Source: Planctomicrobium piriforme
GTDB taxonomy: Bacteria; Planctomycetota; Planctomycetia; Pirellulales; UBA1268
Length of the DNA stretch: 64,000 nucleotides
Direction: 5' to 3'
Assembly (NCBI GenBank): GCA_945861585.1
Contig: CAMAVC010000002.1
Location: 46,665 to 110,664 of the forward strand
The notes under the pieces were generated by a model that worked only from the letters and a program-made list of their open reading frames with translations, was not told the origin of the DNA and did not search any database. The position numbers and the translations under genes are program-made. Below are positions 59,436 through 64,000 of the stretch, in pieces. Positions within the stretch are counted from its first letter, which is position 1, and every line of letters starts with the position of its first letter.

Positions 59436-60491
59436 TCAGCAACTTCCCGCCCGGGGTGCCAGCAACCCCTTGATCTTCGACACCCAAAGTTCCCGCGTGA
59501 TTTGAAGTGAGAGTTCGTGGCTTCGCCGGCCAAACTTGGCGAGGCGATCATTCGGAAGTGACATGAGGGACTCGAGGGCACGCCCGAGGCTGCGAACATC
59601 ACGGGCCGCACAGCGAAACCCGTTGTACCCGTCATGGACAAACGCGCTGACGGCCCCACAAACGTCCGTTGCAATGACGGGGAGGCCCGCACAGCATGCC
59701 TCGTGAATGACCACCGCCCACTGATCGTGGTAGCTGGGCAGGCAGAACGCCGTGGCCCCGACGAGAATGCCGGGCAAATCGGCAGGCTGCCTGAACCCCA
59801 TCACGTCGATCCGAGAATCGTGCCCGCGATAACGATCGACCAATGGCCCGCCTCCCACGAGCTGCAGCCGCCACTCAGGAAAACGCGGAGCCAGGTTACG
59901 AAAGGCCTCTACCAACTCATTGACGCCCTTGTCCTGCCACATATTCCCGACGAAGACGAGGTTCTTCAAGTGCCCCGATCCGGGTGTCGCACGGACACCG
60001 TCGTACAGGCCATTGTTAGCGGAATACAGCCCCGTGAGGATCGAATCCCGGGGGAACCCTAGTCGCCTTGCATACTCGTATTGGTAAAGCCCGGGAATCC
60101 ATATGCGGTTGCAGAACGATCGCACCCAGGGCGCGAGTACGCTCGACATGAATCGCTGTTTGACGGTGCCCTTCCACAGGTTATCCATGCCCATGATCAC
60201 GGGCACGCGGTGTCGCAAGGCGGCGCCAACCCGGCGATACGCGGCGTCGGACCACCCGCCCAGGTACGCGATCGCCGGCTGCGCGTTGACGAGCCCCAGC
60301 CAGTCGGCGGACGTAAATACATCACGATCGCGGATGCAAATCCGCGGATGATCTGGAAACTCAAACGGAGCCTGAGGCGCGTTCGGTTGAGAAACGATCG
60401 TCACGTCGAGGTTCGGCACCGCGTCTGCGAAGGCCTCGATACAGCCATGCATGTATCCGGCGAGCCTGGGCACCATGAAGAGTGCGTTCAT
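59436..60491 (-). CDS. Glycosyltransferase family 4 protein
   Basis: A 351-residue GT-B enzyme. The acceptor half begins MNALFMVPRLAGYMHGCIEA. The donor half has LVFVGNMWQDKGVNELVEAF, RLQLVGGGPLVDRY and IDVMGFRQPADLPGILVGA. LPSYHDQWAVVIHEACCAGLPV is the E-x7-E-like region (first Glu replaced by Asp/Gln), followed by DVCGAVSAFV. ATG 60491 overlaps the epimerase stop (ATGA), so the two are coupled. Confidence 0.9.
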   Translation of the reverse strand: MNALFMVPRLAGYMHGCIEAFADAVPNLDVTIVSQPNAPQAPFEFPDHPRICIRDRDVFTSADWLGLVNAQPAIAYLGGWSDAAYRRVGAALRHRVPVIMGMDNLWKGTVKQRFMSSVLAPWVRSFCNRIWIPGLYQYEYARRLGFPRDSILTGLYSANNGLYDGVRATPGSGHLKNLVFVGNMWQDKGVNELVEAFRNLAPRFPEWRLQLVGGGPLVDRYRGHDSRIDVMGFRQPADLPGILVGATAFCLPSYHDQWAVVIHEACCAGLPVIATDVCGAVSAFVHDGYNGFRCAARDVRSLGRALESLMSLPNDRLAKFGRRSHELSLQITRELWVSKIKGLLAPRAGSC

Positions 60492-61444
60492 GACGATTGC
60501 CGCTTGCTCTCGATCAGTTTGTCCATTCCGGCCTCGAGCGGCGTGAGATCCCGACCGAGCAAGGCCCGCATCTTGGCGATATCAGGGCATCGCCGAGTCA
60601 TGTCGCCCTCCGGCAAGGGTGGTAAATGAACAATTTCCGATTTGCTCCGTGTTCGGTCCTTCACCATCTTGGCAAGTTCCAAGATCGTGATCTCTCTATC
60701 ACTGCCAAGGTTCACCGTTTCATCCACGAGCATGTTGTCGTAGAGCGCTTTGACGGTGGCTTCGCTGTTGTCGTCGATATAGCAGAACGTCCTCGTTTGC
60801 GAGCCGTCGCCGTAAATCTTTAGCGAGGCTCCCGCCAAGGCCGCAACGATGAATTTCGGAAGGACGAAGTCCTCGCTTTGTCGGGGCCCGTAGGTATTGA
60901 AAAACCGAAAGATCGTATATGGCAAGCCGAACTCGCGGTGATAGCTCCTGAAGAAAGACTCGCCGACATTCTTGACGATGGCGTACGGAAGTCGAGAGTT
61001 GAGCGGTGTCGTCGCCTCGTTCTGGGGGAACTCGACTGGTTCGCCGTAGACCTCCGATGACGACGAATAGAACACACGCCGTACGCCGGTGTTCTTTGCC
61101 AGATCAAGGACGTTCCGGATGCCATCGATATCCCCAAGCACTGCGAGCGGGTTGTTCAGCGTCCGCTCGACGCCCACGACGGCGGCATAGTGGAAAACGT
61201 AGTCGAAGGCGGTGGACGTCATCACCGAGGAGAGGGCGCCAAAGTTGTTGCAATTCAACTTCACGAAGCGGCAGTTGCCGTGATGCTGCACCGGCAGTTT
61301 GCCGACGCTCCCGGTCGACAGGTCGTCGACGATGACAACGTAATTCTCGGGGTCCTGCACCAGCCTGCTGGCAAGCGCTCCCCCAATGTTGCCGGCTCCG
61401 CCGGTGACTAAAATCGTTCGTTGATAATTTTTTTGGTGAGCCAT
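60488..61444 (-). CDS. NAD-dependent sugar epimerase/dehydratase (extended SDR)
   Basis: A 318-residue enzyme acting on nucleotide sugars. The dinucleotide motif is TILVTGGAGNIGGALASRLV (G-x-x-G-x-x-G, ~10-29). The catalytic set is the Ser region YSSSSEVYGEP and Tyr-x-x-x-Lys in PYAIVKNVGES. FRFFNTYGPRQ and the C-terminal RTFCYIDDNSEA are typical of UDP-glucose epimerase/decarboxylase relatives. Which sugar is changed cannot be told. The frame is open 29 codons upstream, but ATG 61444 starts at the Rossmann fold. It is coupled to the downstream GT4. Confidence 0.92.
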   Translation of the reverse strand: MAHQKNYQRTILVTGGAGNIGGALASRLVQDPENYVVIVDDLSTGSVGKLPVQHHGNCRFVKLNCNNFGALSSVMTSTAFDYVFHYAAVVGVERTLNNPLAVLGDIDGIRNVLDLAKNTGVRRVFYSSSSEVYGEPVEFPQNEATTPLNSRLPYAIVKNVGESFFRSYHREFGLPYTIFRFFNTYGPRQSEDFVLPKFIVAALAGASLKIYGDGSQTRTFCYIDDNSEATVKALYDNMLVDETVNLGSDREITILELAKMVKDRTRSKSEIVHLPPLPEGDMTRRCPDIAKMRALLGRDLTPLEAGMDKLIESKRQSS

Positions 61445-61546
61445 GGCTTCGCTAGAAAAAGAAATTCCTTTTACGGTATCGCCTCGCCAAAAGGACGCAA
61501 GACTGTCTCGTCCGCTCGCGATAAGAGCCACGCTCGCCGGGAAGGT

Positions 61547-62821
61547 TCAAGGACTCGTCGCGCATGCCCTCGCCCCTTGGCTGAGCGTAATCCGATCGCA
61601 AAACTCGTCGCGGAGACGTTTGGCAGAAAGCAATTGAGCCGCTACCGCTGCCGCCTTTCGGCCGATGTCGTCAAGCCTCGCCGGCCGCGAGTCCGCTGCT
61701 TCGCAGATTGCGGCGACCGCTGCGGCGGTATTGCCATGGCTCACGACCCAACCCAGCCCGTGGGCGGTAACGAGTTCGGCTACGTGGGAACACGCCGGCC
61801 CAAAAAAAAGAATCGGTCTCGCCACGGCCATCGCGGTGTAGACCTTGCTGGGATGCACGATCCCCACCATATCGTCACCCATCGTCACGACGTGCAGGTC
61901 GGCTGCGGTGAGCACGTCGGCAAGATGCTCGAAGGGAGCGGGGGGCAACGAGCAGAGGTTTGTGGCACCCGCGGCGATCCGATGGTCCACGATCTGCTTG
62001 CCAGCTCCGCCCCCAACGAAGACGAATACGACCCGCGGGTCGCCCTCCAACGTATGGGCCGCGTCGAGCAGTGTGTCGAGCGGATGCTGCAGAGCATGGT
62101 TGCCGGAATACATGACGACGAACTTTCCTTCGAGGCCGTGGCTTCTTCGGAACGTGTCGCTCGTGCCGGTCGCTCCGCTCTCGATGAGCGGCCACGGCGG
62201 GATGACTACCGGAGCCTCACCGGCGGGGTATTTCTCTCGAAGGCGATCGGCCATGAACCGATCAAGTGCGACGACGGTGCGTGCCCGCCGTAGCGTCACG
62301 CGATTCATCCAGTCAAAGATCCGGACAACGAGCGATCCCCTGGTCACCTTGCCCGAGGCGATCAGTTGATCGGGGTTTATATCCATGACCCACCATACGA
62401 ACGGAACCTGCCGAAAGCATGACAGCGTCGCTCCGATGAAACCGGCAAACGGTGGACTCGTGCTCACCAGGATCAAGTCGGGTTTCGGCCCGAAGAGGCT
62501 CCGCAGGAACGCCTGCGCAAGGAAGAGCGACTGCGCGAGTAGCCGCACGGCGATAGAGTTTTTGCCGAAGCTCGAAAAGGGTAGCCTACGGACCGAGACG
62601 CCGTGACAATTTTCACGAGTGGCATAGGCTGCGGTTGGGTCGTCGTAGCCACGGGAGGCGGCGTAGACGACGACTTCCCAGCCCCGCCGCGCCATTCCCT
62701 CGGCGGCATCGGCGACATACTGGCCGACTGCTGCGGGATCCGGCACGTATACCTGCGAAATCACCAGCAACCGTGGCCGCTTGTCAGCAGTCAAGCAAGA
62801 GCCCGCAGCCTGGTCAAGCAC
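61547..62821 (-). CDS. Glycosyltransferase family 4 protein (WbuB-like)
   Basis: About 424 residues from GTG 62821, which overlaps the upstream dehydrogenase stop by 8 nt; TTG 29 codons into the longer frame, nearer the first strand, is also possible. The N-terminus RLLVISQVYVPDPAAVGQYV and the middle SPPFAGFIGATLSCF and VMDINPDQLIASG are characteristic of WbuB-type enzymes. The donor half has FVVMYSGNHALQHPLDTLLDAA, and VGIVHPSKVYTAMAVARPIL replaces the E-x7-E region. It likely adds an early sugar of the repeat unit. Confidence 0.9.
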   Translation of the reverse strand: MLDQAAGSCLTADKRPRLLVISQVYVPDPAAVGQYVADAAEGMARRGWEVVVYAASRGYDDPTAAYATRENCHGVSVRRLPFSSFGKNSIAVRLLAQSLFLAQAFLRSLFGPKPDLILVSTSPPFAGFIGATLSCFRQVPFVWWVMDINPDQLIASGKVTRGSLVVRIFDWMNRVTLRRARTVVALDRFMADRLREKYPAGEAPVVIPPWPLIESGATGTSDTFRRSHGLEGKFVVMYSGNHALQHPLDTLLDAAHTLEGDPRVVFVFVGGGAGKQIVDHRIAAGATNLCSLPPAPFEHLADVLTAADLHVVTMGDDMVGIVHPSKVYTAMAVARPILFFGPACSHVAELVTAHGLGWVVSHGNTAAAVAAICEAADSRPARLDDIGRKAAAVAAQLLSAKRLRDEFCDRITLSQGARACATSP

Positions 62822-64000
62822 CGACGATCCTCGCCTTGGGCGACGTAACCCGCCTCGTCGCGCCGCGGGTGTCAATGAGAAGCCGCGAATGCGCCGCTAT
62901 CGTGTCCCAGTCATAGGCCTTGTGGTTGGTGCCGATGATCACCGCGTCGTAGCCCCTCAGTGATTCCGGGGTGAGCGGCACGCTTTCCATCTGGAGGTCA
63001 TGTCGCCGCGTCTTCCGTGTCTTCGGAACATGGGGATCGTTGTAGTCAACTTCGGCCCCAAGCTCCTCGAGCTTCTCGACGAGCTCGAAGCTGGGGCTTT
63101 CGCGCACGTCGTCGACGTCGGGCTTGTAGGCGAGGCCCAACACGAGCAACCGCGATCCTCTTACCGCTTTGCCGTCTTGGTTGAGCGCCAAGGCGACCCG
63201 GCTTACGACCCAGTCGGGCATGGCCCGATTGATCTGGCCGGCGAGCTCGATGAACTTGGTCGCCTGGCCAAATTCGCGGGCTTTCCACGTCAGGTAAAAC
63301 GGGTCGATTGGGATGCAGTGGCCACCCAGTCCCGGGCCCGGATAAAAGGCTTGAAAGCCGAATGGCTTAGTGGCCGCAGCATCGATGACTTCCCAGACGT
63401 CGATGCCCATGGCCATTAGCACGACCTTCAGTTCATTGACGAGAGCGATGTTCACCGCTCGATAAATGTTTTCGAGCAACTTCGCGGCTTCGGCCACCTC
63501 CGCCGAGGATACGGGTACCACCTGCGAGATCACCTTGCCGTAGAGCTGGCAGGCCAGTTCTCCCGACTCTACGTCGATTCCTCCCACGAGCTTCGGGATC
63601 GTGCGGGTATTGAATTTTTTGCTGCCGGGGTCTTCTCGCTCTGGAGAAAACGCCAAGAAGTAGTCGCTTCCACACCGCAAGCCCCTCCGATCAAAGCGGG
63701 GCTGCATGATCTCACGGGTTGTGCCCGGGTAGGTGCTCGATTCGAGCACGACGAGCTGGCCCGGGCGGAGTGCGGCCGCTATGCCGTCGGCCGACTTCTC
63801 GATGTAGGTCATGTCGGGCTCGAGGTGCACGTCGAGCGGCGTGGGAACGCACACGATCACCACGTCTGGCTCGCCCAGCCGAGCCATGTCGCTCGTGCAG
63901 TCGAACCGCCCCGCGGCCAACATGCCCGAGACCAAGTGGGCGCCGAGATGCTGGAGGTAGTTCTCGCCGTTCGACAGCATGCCGATTTTTTCCGGATCGG
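62814..64000 (-). CDS. Nucleotide-sugar dehydrogenase (UDP-GlcNAc/UDP-Glc 6-dehydrogenase family), 5' end outside window
   Basis: 395 codons are visible and the frame runs off the right edge; upstream of the first ATG it reads DPEKIG, matching the family, so the true start lies beyond. The N-terminal NAD domain has PDVVIVCVPTPLD. The catalytic segment is YPGPGLGGHCIPIDPFYL, with the active-site Cys. LLVLGLAYKPDVDDVRESPS marks the C-terminal domain. The motif forms resemble WbpA/TviB-type enzymes that oxidise UDP-N-acetylhexosamines to uronic acids, but UDP-glucose cannot be excluded. It supplies an acidic sugar for the polysaccharide. Confidence 0.92.
   Translation of the reverse strand, partial: DPEKIGMLSNGENYLQHLGAHLVSGMLAAGRFDCTSDMARLGEPDVVIVCVPTPLDVHLEPDMTYIEKSADGIAAALRPGQLVVLESSTYPGTTREIMQPRFDRRGLRCGSDYFLAFSPEREDPGSKKFNTRTIPKLVGGIDVESGELACQLYGKVISQVVPVSSAEVAEAAKLLENIYRAVNIALVNELKVVLMAMGIDVWEVIDAAATKPFGFQAFYPGPGLGGHCIPIDPFYLTWKAREFGQATKFIELAGQINRAMPDWVVSRVALALNQDGKAVRGSRLLVLGLAYKPDVDDVRESPSFELVEKLEELGAEVDYNDPHVPKTRKTRRHDLQMESVPLTPESLRGYDAVIIGTNHKAYDWDTIAAHSRLLIDTRGATRRVTSPKARIVGA

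Noticed and set aside
59266..59487. Small minus-strand frame in the gap before the GT4 gene
   Set aside because: It overlaps the GT4 3' end, has no ribosome site and no recognisable pattern.

Overview
The window looks like chromosomal DNA of a high-GC planctomycete (Planctomycetes, probably order Pirellulales). The family assignment is an inference. It rests on four proteins carrying PEP-CTERM sorting signals, a BBP7-type outer-membrane porin, a DUF1844 protein next to pyrG, a planctomycete-style Ser/Thr kinase, a DUF11 surface protein, and a dense population of short palindromic repeats. No exosortase gene is present.

Layout. 0-2.5 kb: the end of a large DUF11/beta-propeller surface protein facing a porin gene. 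2.6 kb: tRNA-Arg(UCG). 2.8-7.1 kb: an FHA protein, a GH38/57-like protein, cmk and plsC, the last three joined by ATGA stop/start overlaps. 7.2-12.7 kb: a large secreted protein, a Ser/Thr kinase ending in a pseudo-receiver domain, and cysH. 12.8-20 kb: rhamnulokinase, an ABC exporter with a coupled zinc-ribbon membrane protein, and a tight pyrG-DUF1844-folD operon. 20-27.3 kb: glf (UDP-galactopyranose mutase), DAHP synthase, a PEP-CTERM protein, a SYLF protein, a GT10 fucosyltransferase and a two-domain methyltransferase. 27.4-32.2 kb: a type-I-secretion-like trio (TolC-like, HlyD-like, ABC) whose ATPase lacks key catalytic residues. 32.2-38.3 kb: an Nramp-related transporter, a glycosyltransferase, a PQQ-type propeller and a PEP-CTERM cyclophilin. 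38.5-43 kb: two tandem asparagine-synthase paralogues. 43.2-45.9 kb: a PEP-CTERM adhesin-like protein facing a PEP-CTERM trypsin-like protease. 46-64 kb: a polysaccharide locus with eight glycosyltransferases, four methyltransferase genes (one fused to a sulfotransferase), an OafA-type acyltransferase, a sugar epimerase and a nucleotide-sugar dehydrogenase. It is interrupted by a BrnT-like toxin/antitoxin pair and by a decayed IS5-type transposase. By eye, base composition becomes more AT-rich in parts of 50.5-61.5 kb.

How the genes fit together. The glycosyltransferases, glf, GT10, AsnB-type amidotransferases, epimerase, dehydrogenase, sulfotransferase and acyltransferase would build and decorate a surface polysaccharide. 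The PEP-CTERM proteins would be the proteins sorted to the same surface. Housekeeping genes (cmk, pyrG, folD, cysH, the DAHP synthase gene) are interleaved.

The most distinctive feature is a family of REP-like elements: the tetranucleotide GTAG followed by an 18-nt palindrome, GACAGGCTTCAGCCTGTC. In six genes the TAG inside GTAG is the stop codon. In asnB1 the element is read through and adds a C-terminal tail. In the TolC-like gene two copies lie inside the N-terminal coding region. Two or three other palindrome families are also present, and at least one also abuts stop codons.
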